Part shown: positions 13,368 through 25,859 of the stretch, piece after piece
How the letters are laid out: every line of letters starts with the position of its first letter
Position numbering within the stretch: the stretch's first letter is position 1
From: Paragonimus skrjabini miyazakii
Taxonomy: Eukaryota; Platyhelminthes; Trematoda; Plagiorchiida; Troglotrematidae
DNA: 64,000 nt
Assembly: GCA_014338405.1 (NCBI GenBank)
Contig: JTDE01000734.1
Location: 39,951 to 103,950 of the forward strand
Direction of reading: 5' to 3'
The notes under the pieces: model-generated
What the model saw: only the letters and a program-made list of their open reading frames with translations
Databases searched by the model: none
What the model was told of the DNA's origin: nothing
Program-made: the position numbers and the translations under genes

Positions 13368-14702
13368 TTACCATGGGAGTGATAAACTAACAAAGGAGTC
13401 TTTTTGTACACACAGAGGCGGACACCAACGTTTCAGAGCAACTACCTCAGTATATCGTAACGACCGGAGCTTATCAGCTGCGTACACAACCGAGAATGCC
13501 TGCATGGGGTTCACCTGGTGATGGCTCTCCAGGAGATGACGAGCGATCGCTGATGCCGGTGGTTTGTGTGGCGGTTGCTGGGTGCACACATGGGTGTCAG
13601 GTCGCACCTTCATCACATGTTTCCTCACTCATGCTGGGATGAATTCCGAGATCCGAAACTTCAGCTGCCGTTCCGTCATGCCAATGTAGTCGACCTGGCA
13701 ACTACAAGAAACTCGACAAATGATATGGTATCTGGCGAACGGAGGTATCTGAGGTTTTAGAGGAGAAACAGGGATCCGTTTGGCGGCGTAGGTTAACACT
13801 AGCCCTACAGCATTATACGTTTTTAATACAGCGGCCTTCAATTGGCGTTGTATTGACGTACTGACATCATCCTCTTTGAACGGCAGTTGTAGAAACGCCT
13901 TCATCTTTGATGCCATCATCAACGTTTGCTCGTGCGGATTTTCTTCAGAAAATTTGGTGATCATTGACTGGGGATATCCGTTTTCCAAGAGAACTTGATT
14001 AATTAGTTGCAGTTCACTCAGGATTGTGTCCTGAGTGCAAATCTTTCCGGCTCTATTGAACAACGTTTCGGTAAGGCCTGTTTTATAATGCCTAGGGACG
14101 AAACTGTTGAAGTGCAGGTATTGACCATTCCAAGTGCAGTTGCGATAAACTGAGCGTTGCACTGATCCCTCAGTCCTTCAAGTAAGGCAGATATCCAGGA
14201 ACGGAAGGGAACCGTTACATTCGTGTTCGGAATTTGATGAAGTGTTAGTGTGCAATCCGTTAAATACCGTCAGAAGTTCTTCGGCCTGTTCTTTGCTATC
14301 AGTCACAACTAACACATCGTCCACATATCGAAGAAATAAATATGTTCTAGAGATAGCCTCTCGAGCTCGGTTTTCCAGATGGGCCATAAAAATATCAGCC
14401 AAGATAGGTCCCAAGGGACTTCCCATGGTTACACCATTAATCTGCCTATAGCCTTTGTGTTGGAAATAGAGTTTCACATTTGAGGTACATAAAAGAAGCA
14501 GGCGCTCGAGTTCAGTCGTTGGAATGGGTAATTCCAGCTGATTCGCATTGGCGTATTCACATATGATGCGAATGGTTTCATATAGGGGTATATTTGTGAA
14601 TAACAAATGAACATCCATACTAATCACGTATTTCTTATGAAGGTTGACTTTGTCAAGAACTTCAGCAGGCTGGAAACTGTCTTTCTGCGAATGTTTGCAC
14701 AT
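13368..14702 (-). pseudogene. Penelope-like element (PLE) RT/GIY-YIG ORF, 5'-truncated, two nonsense codons
   Basis: This encodes the larger part of a PLE polyprotein, whose reverse transcriptase primes at a chromosomal nick made by its own GIY-YIG nuclease. Reading down from 14702, it has the SMDVHLLFTNIPL block (RT motif A), NGVTMGSPLGPILADIFM (motif B), the intact catalytic YVDD (14316-14327), the PLE block after RT ending in GQYLHFNSFVP, a GIY-YIG region with CSCQVDYIGMTERQL, and the family C terminus CVQK...SLPW stopping at 13368. One frame runs throughout, broken only by TGA at 14178-14180 and at 13629-13631. The second sits where the family has the Trp of HIPAWV (TGG to TGA). The N-terminal YGLPKTHK region is missing, because similarity stops near 14702. 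No other frameshift was seen, so the copy is relatively young. Its sequence is clearly different from the copy at 28.2 kb, implying a separate subfamily. Confidence 0.93.
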
Positions 14703-17700
14703 TGACGTTTTTAACTGCTCTACTAAAAGCAGTCTTGATCAGAACTAACAACTCATATTCGACTAATGTCTATCCTGACTGTTCTGAAAAATTCAGGTTT
14801 CCTTACTCACTGTGTCGATTGAGAGCAAACCGGTTGCATGGGATTGAAGTGATATTCTACAAGAACAGACACTGTTGCGCTCATAGGGAAGCAATTCTTT
14901 TAGCAGGAAATATATCAGAACAAGTCTTTTAAATGGTTGTTAACAAAGGCGACTTAGTTGAGTATGTTATTATTCGAAATATTCATCATTAAAGTAAACG
15001 TCTACTTTTTTCTGTTTGGTATGCATAGACAATACAGTTTGTTTACATATTGGTATTCTGGTGACATATTCAATTGCCAAGATCAGTCTTGTTACATTGG
15101 CAGCCGTACCAGTTAAGAGTTAGTCAACCGAAGTGCTATATTTCAGTCGTAGTTCGACCAAGTGGATTAGTTCGAGAAACTTGCCTGACAATCCTCAGAC
15201 AGAATTATATATATACGTATGCTCTGAATTTACTCTGGTGTTATATTAATAAACTCGACTTGAGCGTTACCAGAGTCCGTTTGTTCGGTGCGTTCCATTT
15301 GATGACATTGGATAGTGCCTTCAAAATAACGAGAAGTATTCCATATCTATTCATGAGATACACGAGTGCGTTTGTAATTAACGGTATAGTGGATCATACC
15401 CGGGCTCGAAGCTCCTGGACTGTTTACTCAAAAGCACTCTTAAAGTTTCCGTAATAAATATGAAGCTCACGAATTAAACTATCAAACTGTCACATGGTCG
15501 TAGTGCGTGACAATTACATATAACAAACCTGGAAACACAATACTATACTATCGTGTAACATATTGTTCATCTACGCATTTAAACAGACTAACGTCATCAA
15601 ATATAATCGAACTTTGGCTGAGTAACCAATCACGTAAACCAAGTGTTGTTGTATAAACTGAAATCAGTTTAATGAAGACATCCGTTCGCAAACTTAGTAT
15701 TATTTTCAATAATATTAGCGAGAAACAACTCAATTTACTCAATATAATAGTGAGATTCAGGAAAACAGTTGTTTTATCAAAATGCTAACAGAAGATCACA
15801 AAGCAATGTGCGGACTGCGGACGAACTTTACATAATTCCGGGGAATTTGTTTGTTGATCCAATAATTCGGGTTATTCACCTGTGTCTCTGGTAGCGAAAA
15901 CTAGTTCAGTTAACTCTCCAAATTTTATTTGAGTCAGGAACTCTGACCACAAAACCTAGGAACAGGGAGTCAGTAGTACACATACTCCGTTGACTGACAT
16001 ACCCTACTGTGTCCACAGACCAGGTCTAATTAGAAGTTCGGAAATATTTTATCCTACTACTCGTAGCACAGATAATCAGTGATTATTCAGATTCGTACTT
16101 GCGATTAAATTGCATGGAACCAATTGTGGTTTGCTGTGGATCGTGACTACTTAGTAGACAATCGAAATGACATTTTAGGCATATTTAGATGTGCACATCA
16201 CGTCTAAACCTTTGGCTAGAATTCAACGGATTTACAGCCCTGAAAACAAAGGTTACATATCAAGGTGCTGGAACCTGGTAAATATCAGAATACATATGAA
16301 CCAACTGACGCGGTTCATAGTATTGCGTCAAAAAAGAAAGTGGCGAATTTAATTAAATATCTGACTCACGGTGTTTTTATCAGTGGTTTTAAGTCGCCTT
16401 AAAGAAGCGTATCTGTCGGTTCCCGAATGCTCCCCTCCGGTCCTGTCTTACACAATATTCAGCCATACCTGAAAGAAAGTAGATCCAAAACGATCTCTGT
16501 ACGTTTGTTCTGTGAGTAAAAATATCAAATTGTCGTACAAGGCTTAGATTATGCTTACCTAATAAATACATTTTGTGGGAGGAAACAGACACATTTTGAT
16601 GGATTAGAATACACGCATTAGGCTACCACACTGCTGGCAGTTTATTTCATCTCCAGTTATCACCTCATGAACGATATAAAAATCCATTCACCGTTCCTTG
16701 TAAATCATATTAAGATGACTATCCAAAAACTGGCGAACTCTTAGCATCCTCCCATAAATTCGCACACCAGGCCAATCTTGATAGATGTCACTTACACTCT
16801 ATTAAACAAAAACCCATGCTTTCAGTAAATGTGTACACCCTTCGAAGGAATGTGAAAATATCAGATAACCGATGTTGATTTTGACATTTTTTAACCTGGG
16901 TTTATTTCCTAGAATGCAGAAATGTTTGCTCAGTACTGTGCTTAATCGTTTGACTGGGTAAACTTTGTAGGTGTCTTAATTACACAAATATCTTGCCTGT
17001 TAACTACACACGGTTGCTCAACTTCAGCTTATGAGAAAATGAAGCGTAACAGCTGAAGGAAGTTTCAAGCACACTTCACAAATAATAACTCATCCGAGGC
17101 GCTACTTGGAAAACACTGTAAATTACCACAACTTAACGACAACACGCTTTAACATAGAGTTATTGAATAAAAAAGAAACTAACCACACGAACTCATTATC
17201 GACGATTCATAAGAAACTGTTAGCGATTCGTCTTCCAATTGAATGCTTGGTTGGCAGTATCTACTATTGAGTGGTCTTCCATCAAGGGATCTAGACTGAA
17301 TTGCTATATGCGAAATGTTAGTAAAGATTTTCAACTCAACAAACTCGCCTAGTTTCCGTTCAGGTTATCACACAAAAAGTGTTTGTAGTTCAAAGCTGCA
17401 GTTTTGGATTGTAAGCAGTTAAGTAAATTAAATGCTACATTCGCTTCTTAGAAGTAGGTAAGAGTTCAAAATTATTTAAACCTTTCTATGAAACTGACGA
17501 ATGTTAGACCAACATATATAATAAATTGTTTGCACTTCATTGGTCACCTGCCACCATTGTGGTAAAAACTGGGACAGTAAATTTAAACGAAACATGCATA
17601 CGTTATGTTGGTATGGTATATTGCATATGGTGTTTTAATCAACCTTATTTTAGCAGGGTGAAGATAAACTGGACTGACACCATACGCACAGTTAATACCA

Positions 17701-17803
17701 AACTGAGGTTGCAAGACCAAGCTTCACTTTTAAAAAATACCAGTGGGAAGCCAAATGAATCCTGCGTTGCAATTCACAGTTCCAATTACATTCTATCAAG
17801 ATG
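14703..17803. other. No recognisable gene
   Basis: A 126-codon plus-strand frame at 15074-15454 is the longest. It has no recognisable motif and starts at a non-ATG codon. About one frame of this length is expected by chance in the window. No structure was seen apart from AT richness. Confidence 0.45.
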
Positions 17804-17903
17804 NNNNNNNNNNNNNNNNNNNNNNNNNNNNNNNNNNNNNNNNNNNNNNNNNNNNNNNNNNNNNNNNNNNNNNNNNNNNNNNNNNNNNNNNNNNNNNNNN
17901 NNN
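17804..17903. other. Assembly gap of exactly 100 N
   Basis: An unbroken run of 100 N is the usual placeholder for a gap of unknown size. True distance and adjacency across it are unknown, which matters because the unidentified frame just downstream (17936-18628) reads towards it. Confidence 0.99.
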
Positions 17904-17935
17904 TAGAGAATGATGGTAACTTAAAAGTACATGAG

Positions 17936-18628
17936 CTAATCAACGTGGTAGTAGTTTGAAGCTAAGCCGGAGTATTTATATAACCGAAGTGATGAATGGG
18001 CATAGTAGGCCAATACTTCAGCGTTAACGCTGAACACTACTGATAACTGAACACTGTTTTCAAATTTCCGCAAAATTGTCTGACAGCCACTTTCAAAAGA
18101 AAACACTAGGCCGTTGTTTTGGTGTTGTTCCGGCCCGTCATCAGTGCATATCCTTGACAGGGGTAGGAGTTTAGCTCTTATCTTGCTTTCATAAAAACTG
18201 TATCGATCACTGCACCGTGCATAACGTATTTTAGCTATTCTTGCGGGCTCCTTGCCAGAACTATGACAATCTGACGAGATTACATTGCCGGGATGGGGGA
18301 ACAGATTCACATTCTTCAGCAGCCCATCATCAGTGACAAAGGTAAAGTAAGTGTTAACCAAATGTTGCAGACTATGTTTGGATGATTCAAGGTGCTTACC
18401 GCATAGCCCAGCCAAACCATTCAACCAGTTCAGCACGGACGGTATGCTGTCTTCAGAAGAATTAGGTGGAGCAATGTTGTCCGCCTACTTAACATCAGCC
18501 AGGCTACCGGGAGGCAGAATCTCTACTCGGAATTCTCTGGAAACTTTGTGTCCTATCAAAAAACTGTTTATATCAAAGTTGAAAAGGAGGGGGAAATCTA
18601 ATACTTTCACTTGTTTGAGATCGACAAT
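17936..18628 (-). pseudogene. Unidentified long reading frame, one internal TAG
   Basis: One minus-strand frame is open from 18628 to 18488 (47 codons), hits a TAG at 18485-18487, and is open again for 182 codons to a stop at 17936-17938. A run of about 230 codons with one stop is much longer than chance predicts here, and the local sequence is more GC-rich than its surroundings, as expected for coding DNA. The product is mixed hydrophilic and hydrophobic, with no signal peptide or membrane segment and no family I recognise; a Leu/Trp-rich helix-like stretch (VLNWLNGLAGLCG) lies just after the TAG. A GTAAGC donor-like site occurs at about 18404. It may be a decaying gene, an exon set, or an old transposon ORF. 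A plus-strand frame (18351-18632) overlaps and is less likely to be the coding one. Confidence 0.35.
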
Positions 18629-18631
18629 TTA

Positions 18632-21600
18632 GCACTGTAATTTAGGGGGACCATCCTAAATCTTTTTTTCAATCAGTTCACCAAACAGCAATTTACATAT
18701 GGATGGTATCATCCTCATCTCCTGCTGTGAGAATATTTACGCCAGTGTTGAATCGCTCGTTCTCAATTTCTTACCAATGCTAACCTGAGACAGAACGTCC
18801 AGACTTCCACAGCCATTTTAATCATCACCTGCTAGTCGTCGAAGATCGACACTTCCAGCTAACTAAAAGTGCACTGTTTTTCACAAATGGTGTTTTGCTC
18901 AACCGACGAAATGAGGGTTGTTACCATTATGCTTTGTTTACTTTGACCGAGCAGATATCCAGTCAGTGAATTTGTAAAAATACAGCATGTTGCTGAACAG
19001 AGAGCCGTGACGTGTGCATTTGTTCAAAGATGGTAGCCCTTATTTAAATTTTTGTCCAATGGTTTACATAACCACTTCCATGGTTATATTTCTTTTCATT
19101 TCACTGCAGTAGGTTACATCGTTCGTGATATTTCGCCCAATAAGCTGTTCGCCAGAATGTAAATAGTATCCCTGTAATCAGTGTTGCTGCTGCGTTATGT
19201 TGGGAAACACTAGTAGTCTGCCGTCAGTAAAGCCTGATGACCGCAACTTCCCCTGTCAGACCAGCGCAATCGAGAGGTAGTTAGTTAAACTTAGAAGGTT
19301 CGTAAGCTAATCGTCTCTCTAAAAGACCAAACAATCTAAGAGTCAGTCACAAATCAGCGTGTCTGAGTGTTCAGATGTGGTAACGCGTTCAGGACACGAG
19401 TGAGATCACCGACACAATTGTCTAAGTGGCTGCTGCACACAAAATGTACAGGTAGTAAAATCCATCTTGTGGAAGGAAGTACGTTAATGGTATGTACGGA
19501 CAAAAAAATCCAATGTAACTTTTCTTTTAAAATTGACTATTTAAAAAGTTAACCCCGAATTCACAAGCTACAAACAACCGTGTGCTACTTCATTTACATC
19601 ATTGCTTACACTCTCGTTATACGTTCCGCATGGGGCTAATTGAACATCATTAATGTTACTGACTTTAGGTCAGTGCCGTTACTCTGTCTGCGATAAGGAT
19701 GAGTCTTTTGGCCTGTTTGCGCATAACCACTTTGTAAAAATCCCCTATCTCCATCAGCCAGTTATTTGCAAGCCTAGTGAAGCGGGAACAAATACTAGTC
19801 ACTCAACACTGATGAACGTTCGTTTCGTGGGGCCTATTATTTTGCGCGTGGCAATCTTACTCATTCACCAAATTTTAATCTCTCCTAAAGGTTTGTTTTT
19901 AATACGTCTTCAACTTTCTATGAACGATTTTATATGTTCTGAGTTCTCTATGTAATTGTAACACACCTCACCAAAATACATAGGCTCCATGCGAATTTCG
20001 GGAAGTGGCTAACTCCACGGACAGCACTCTAATACGTGCATGAATTTTGTCGCGTGGCGTGTTTCCAATAATTACTAATCTCACTGTGTTAGATATATCT
20101 GTAATTGGAAATAAATGTTATTAATCAATTTAGGAACAAAAATTGAAAGACGAGAACTCTGGAATTATGCCATTTGGTGCACTCTACTCATCCCAAACGT
20201 GCACTCTTCAATGTGTAGCAAATATGTTTTACGAGAAATTGCTGAGTCTATCTGTTATCTTATTTCGTCACAAAATATTGTTATCCATACGACTGGATTA
20301 TTAAGCATTTGAGTTTAATTTGCATCAGCAGCACAAGGTTACATTTTCCTAGTCTGATTAGATCAGTTATTTAACGGAATCTTGGACAGCTTACGCCAAA
20401 ATCTAAATGTGGCATGCGAGCCAAAACAAAATAACCCACTGGCGTTTCTCGCGGTTTCACTCCTGCGATACCTGGGTGTTTCAGTCAGATGTTGTATCTG
20501 CTGCAGAACAAAATAAACTAGTCGAAATTAAACTCCATAAACTAATAATCAACGTAACATTGGACGGCTATTGTTAAAATGCTGGTTTACTATATCAGAT
20601 ATATTTCTCACAACTGCAGGGCTAAAACTGCCATCGGAAACATTCAAAAAAGAGAACTCATGAAATCTTATTGGGTGATATAGCAAATTATCACCAATGA
20701 GCAGACTACACAAAATAGTCTAGATTTCTTTAGCTTCCCTATACACGTATTGAATCGTTCAAGTAGACCTGCTGGGAATTAGCTGCATCAATCAGCCAGA
20801 TGTGGTAAGCTGTCTCCGTATGACATCAGGAAACAAAGACGTGATGATGGCAACTAATCCATGAGAGTTCTAATGTTTTTAAAAGTACATTTCCACCGTA
20901 GATGCCTGCGACTTGTGAAGAATTGAAGGAATTTTAATCATTTGAATACCTGAGCAAATTTCTAAGGGAACAGTGAAACAAATTTCACGACAGTACGAAG
21001 CTTAAATATGCCACCAGTTACCCTCATCATGCACCGCGCGACACAACCGAAAGCGCACCTAGCATAAAACATTCTAATTGCTAGACATCTCTGTTACATA
21101 TTCCAAGTTCAGGTCGGTGGGAATTAGTCAAATTTTTGCTCCTGACGAGCCTGAGACCGGGTTGGTATATTCAAAGTCAATCAGCGGTAACCTTGATTTG
21201 AACCTGGTTCTCATTTGTTCATCCCGCATTACCTGTCGGCCAATTTGCATTTGCTCCTTCGGCTTATTAATGTTTGTCCGATTTATTTTATACAAAAGAA
21301 TTCAAGTTTGTGACAGACGGGAGTGCAAATAATGGCTTGAATGTTTTCTGTTTGCTAACAGTGAGGTCAAGTGAATTATCCACATCTCGAAACCTGTATT
21401 TTATTCCTCTGTTGAAGTCGTCTAAACTAGCCTAATTTAAATTAGACAACACTCAAAGTTGACTGCAGACGCTGTCACTAAACAGAATGTTCGATTGGCT
21501 TCCTACAAAGGGAAACACTAAACTCGGTTACTGCCTTTACCAGAAACCGTCAACGTTATTTTACATTTGACCTGCGGTATCTCAAGACAGCTGTATTGAG

Positions 21601-24594
21601 CAGCTCGCCGTTGACCGTATATTGAACATATTCAAATTATACCTAAGCGACCACTCACCTGCGCGAGTGGCTTATTTTCAGGTTGACTGATCACTTGGAA
21701 AGAAAACAACCACGTCCCTTCGTACTAGAATATGTATAAGCCATTGAGACATTTCGAGACATTTAAAGTTTACCTAACATTTTCGGTGAAGTTTACCGTA
21801 TTTCACAGTGGAAGCAATTATTTTAGTCTATTATTTATTAAGTGGGTGAAAATACAGTTATTAGCTTCAGATAGAGCTCTTTTGTAATTTCCTACTGGAT
21901 AATCTTTGTTTTTCAACCCAATTGGGATAAATATCAACAACAAAATACTGCCTATCGGAGTGCTTTCCTGGGACATTGTCACGGCAACAAACAGTTGTCT
22001 GAGCTAACAGCTGATACTTTGGAAACTGAAATACTATATGAATATATCTTGACACTTCTAGAAATGTTAATGAAGCATTTTCTGATGATGGAGTGTCACC
22101 AAGGTTGCGATACAATTTTTGTAGAACGCTGCGAATCGTTTATAAATTGTTGCGCAAGTTATACCTAGTTCTGTTAATACATTGGTGCAATCCTCCTTAT
22201 AGTTTAGAATACTGCTTTTGCATTATGGAGTTAATCAGTGACAATCAACGTTTGTGTCTGCAAGATTATACACTGAATAAATCCAGTGAGGCAGTAATGA
22301 TGCATTGGCTGCCAGCTGAAAATAAATAAAGGCAAAATAACATCTTTTGCATTTGACCTTCTATTAAAGACGACCAAAAAGTGGTTACTTACAAGGAAAG
22401 CCCCTATAAACCAAGCGGACTATAATAATCTACACTGCCAAATTCAGCTGACTTTCACCATGGACAACATATGCATACAAAATAATCTCTAAACAACACG
22501 CATATCAATGCCTGGTGTAGACAAAGTTTCGAGAGTTTACTTTTAACTGCATGTAGTTACTAGTTCAACCATCCTTCAAGCACCCTGATCTGTTTGTGTG
22601 CTGCCTGTTTATACAGGCAAAATAACTGGCATCGACGATGGAATTTTCTCAGCTTTCATAACATATTTTGGGTATGCTTGTTTCACCCGGATCTAGTGAG
22701 TAGCTTAGACTGAACGGTTAATTCAAGCACCTCCGTTTGCTTCGTGGGTAATTTCGATTAATCATTAGTGGCATGCGATGTTCACCCAACCTATGTAATA
22801 CCCCTTATCTTTCAGACCTACAAATATTTTCATTACCTCAATAGTGTATAGGATTTCATATATAAAACTACACTAAGATTAGCTTGGTAATGATTAATCA
22901 GAAATAAGCTTTATAACCACATTGTTTTTTGAATGGGAAAACGTTTATTCCATGGAACCAAATCATTCTAACTATTACCTATTATTCGGTTATGGAAACT
23001 TTGTAATTTACGGGAGCACTGCATTCGAGCTTCATCGCACAAAATGTTAGAATTTTAAGTGTTGAAAGAGTCGTTTGAATTTCAACCTCAAGATATACGT
23101 ATTGATATGATAATTATACAGTTTCACCAAGTGCTTTCGCATATCTGTTTTGAAAATATACGGCATACACAAACTAATGGCTCATTAGATGTGTTTGACA
23201 CTCTGATTTTCTAAAGAAAAACAACTGCTGTTTCTCCAAGAAACGGGGAGAACTACGAATGGTCTGAAACCTAACAAGATTGCCTTTTTTGTCACTTTCA
23301 CTGTAAAGTTTAGGTAGCGACCTTTGATCAAGGAGCCTGCAAAAGAATAAGCATTTAGCTGATATTCGTGCGAAGGGCCAGACATGACCATTGCAGTTTC
23401 ATGTAGATGGACGATTGAAAAATTGAATTTGAGGCATTGTATTGGGGTGATTCGAACGGGAGAGAATGTAACAAAATATCTCACACTGACCTCACAGATC
23501 CTGCAAGTCAACTTGAACCACTCCTTGTGAGGTAAGCCATGCAAATGATTAGATGTAGACTATACAGAACTGTAAGGGAACAGTAATAATACCATTTTTT
23601 GGATTCCGATTTGTTACTACTAAATAATCGGGGGTGTAACATGTTCGAGTAAGAAGACAACAACAGGGCACTTCGAGCGAATTTAGTCGTCCAGATTACC
23701 GCACACACTTCTCGGCGTTTTGCGTCCAACGCCTTTGCGTGGTTCACAATTAACTGAAACATCTACAATGAATTGATTACTAAGAATAAAAGGGTTAGTT
23801 AGTTGTCTTATATTCTACACATTTCTCCAAAAATAATTACCGAGATGCAAGTAAATATTTCGATATATCACATTCCAAAATGAAATGCTACTGAATATTT
23901 CATACTTTGTGTTGACTGACTGATTTTTCGAACTGGACATTGTTCCCCAATGTGGACGTTTGTGCGACACTCATAATGTATAATTCCGAACGCATACAAT
24001 CAATTTTCGGATGTTGCGGGCGACTGAGTTTATTCTCCTGGGAGTTGTTCTCATTAACTGCCCAATAATTTTGGTGTTTCTTGCTTACTTCATTTGGGCT
24101 GGAGTCCTGCTGATAGATCTAATCGAAAGTCAAACAGGCTTCGTCCTACTTCTGTGTGACCAGCTTTTGACCAAACAGGCGAGGAGTTGAACATAAGATT
24201 TTGTGACAACAGTTGGAATTAAAAATTAACTTACTTCGCGCAACTTGTTCTATTTCGGATGGAAGTAAACTTCGGGAGCCAGTTTGAACAAATAAATAAT
24301 TACCTGGCCAAAATGATTGATTTTGTGTGTGTAACAAATTGATGAATAAGTTGTTGAAGAATTTTAAAGAATGTTGGTTGACAGATTGGGCACGGCATAT
24401 TTTGTACTCTCACAGACCTTTCGGCTAGCTTCTTTTGAAAGGAACTTACTGTCTTTGGTAGGCTGCTCGCAGCAGTTACCAGCGCTAATTTATATTCTCG
24501 ACAATGATAATCAAAAGTTCGCTAAGCACGTTCGTTGGTAGCTGGTACTTCTGCTTGATTTTGATGAGGTGTGTGACTAAAGTTTGCAACACAG
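18632..24594. other. No recognisable gene
   Basis: Open frames here are 120 codons or shorter. A minus-strand frame at 23185-23500 follows a good acceptor-like TTGACTTGCAG, and one at 21867-22130 has protein-like composition. Neither shows a known motif, and both are within the length range expected by chance. Confidence 0.4.
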
Positions 24595-24904
24595 TTACCA
24601 CGGCTTTATTCACAAGCGTCCTTATGTAGTGATTGGTTGTGTCAAGTGTGAGATCATTAGTGTAACGGCCAGCTTGATTCTCTTATCAAAGCGTGTCCGA
24701 ATATCCAAGTTCGATCTTGTCGAGTTTATGTATTTCTAACGGCTCTATCAACTGGGAACTTTCAGCTTACGAAAGGGGGAGGCGGAAACATCAACAGATT
24801 GCAAAACTGTGAGTGATGTTTAGTTTGTTTAAGCACCATCATCAGTAATCGAAAGTATCGCCTAACAGGTTTAATGAGATCGGAGACCTTGACCTGTCTA
24901 GGAA
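24595..24904 (+). repeat. Hammerhead-bearing SINE, decayed unit C1
   Basis: Strongly diverged copy directly upstream of the well-preserved unit C2. It retains TCACAAGCG (24610), an A-box-like TAGTGTAACGG, a B-box-like GTTCGATC, and a mutated ribozyme region around 24736 (CTAACGGCTCT). Its tail is better kept: ATCATCAGTAATCGAAAGT, then ATCGCCTAACAGGTTTAATG, which recurs at the right edge of the window. Offsets to C2 are about 379-395 bases. The divergence from C2 argues that the pair is old or that the two units joined at different times. Confidence 0.65.
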
Positions 24905-25280
24905 GTCCTAATCGCGGGGTAATCGATTGGAGTTAACAGACAGTAACTGTGTCTCCATTTCGAGACGATCGGGTGACCTGACCATTACTCACAAACGAAA
25001 ATGGTCGAGCGTTCACATATGATAATTCGGTCGTGCTTGGCTTGAGGTCATTGGCGCAGTGGTAAACACGGTTGCCTCATGAACAGCGTGTCCGTGGTTC
25101 AAGTCCCGACAGTGGTGATGATATGCACTACTGATGAGCTCTAATGAGAGCGAACTTCGAGTCCAGTGATTCTTTCTGAAAGGGGCCGACTGGATAGTCT
25201 ATGGGAATGCGACAACTGCGATCAATTGTGGGTGATGTTCAACTTGAAATTAACTAAATCCCAGACTACTCATCAGAAAT
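24905..25280 (+). repeat. Hammerhead-bearing tRNA-derived SINE, unit C2 (best preserved)
   Basis: Most complete family member in the window. It opens with the shared TCGATTGGAGTTAACAGACA (24923), then GATCGGG (24967). The A box is perfect (TGGCGCAGTGG, 25052-25062) and the B box close to consensus (GGTTCAAGTCC, 25096-25106), 33 bases apart from end to start as in tRNA genes. The hammerhead follows the B box directly (25125-25168). The 3' part has GATCAATTGTGGGTGATGTT and CTTGAAATTAACTAAATCCC, ending in CTACTCATCAG. The tRNA-like head explains Pol III transcription; no tRNA cloverleaf can be folded around it, so it is a SINE and not a tRNA gene. Confidence 0.85.
25125..25168 (+). ncRNA. Type I hammerhead ribozyme (unit C2)
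   Basis: Order and spacing fit a type I hammerhead: helix I 5' strand GCACTA (25125-25130), core CTGATGA (25131-25137), perfect 5-bp helix II GCTCT-AATG-AGAGC (25138-25151), second core GAA (25152-25154), short helix III, and cleavage triplet GTC (25161-25163), followed by CAGTG, which pairs with CACT of helix I apart from a mismatch at the base next to the core. One A of the usual GAAA is missing, so activity of this copy is uncertain. Very short helix III is typical of animal SINE and PLE hammerheads, which are reported to work best as dimers. Confidence 0.85.
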
Positions 25281-25859
25281 TGTTAAGCCGGTTTAATTTT
25301 TTGCAAGTTTTTAAATAGGGTTGTTTAATTTTGTTCAATTTACTGGAAATATAGTTTGTTCTGCAAACAGTTGTTGACGAAATAAACTACGGTGTATCTT
25401 TAGTTATGTGAGTACTTATACTGCTGCGAACAACAATGCGCGCTTGTTTGTATGTCCGTTAACAAATTACTCATAGCGTTTTATTTCGATAACTGACTCA
25501 TTGCGGTCTTACCTAATTCATTAATGATGTCTTTCCTTCTTACGATTCCAAGTAACCGAGGAGTGCGTCCGTGATTGTTAGCCTGTATTTTCACCAGCAT
25601 TACTGATAATGAAGAGCTAAAATTGATCGATTCTCAATAAAGAAAATATGGCTTAAATAGTGCGTAACAGCATGACGTTGGCCGTTCTCATATGATGGTC
25701 AACTCGAGACAAGTAAGGAGGAAACTGAGAGAAAACTTACTTGAAATGACGAACACCGGATGCACCAGAACGCACGATCTGCTGCAATAAAGAGTATAAG
25801 TTCCGAGAATAAAGCAAAAGGTTGATGGTTTTTTTACTTGCCCCACAGCCCCTACAGCT

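Noticed and set aside
15074..15454. Plus-strand 126-codon frame
   Set aside because: No ATG start, no motif, no splice context; about one frame of this length is expected by chance.
18351..18632. Plus-strand 93-codon frame
   Set aside because: It overlaps the longer minus-strand frame that continues in phase across 230 codons; taken as its shadow.
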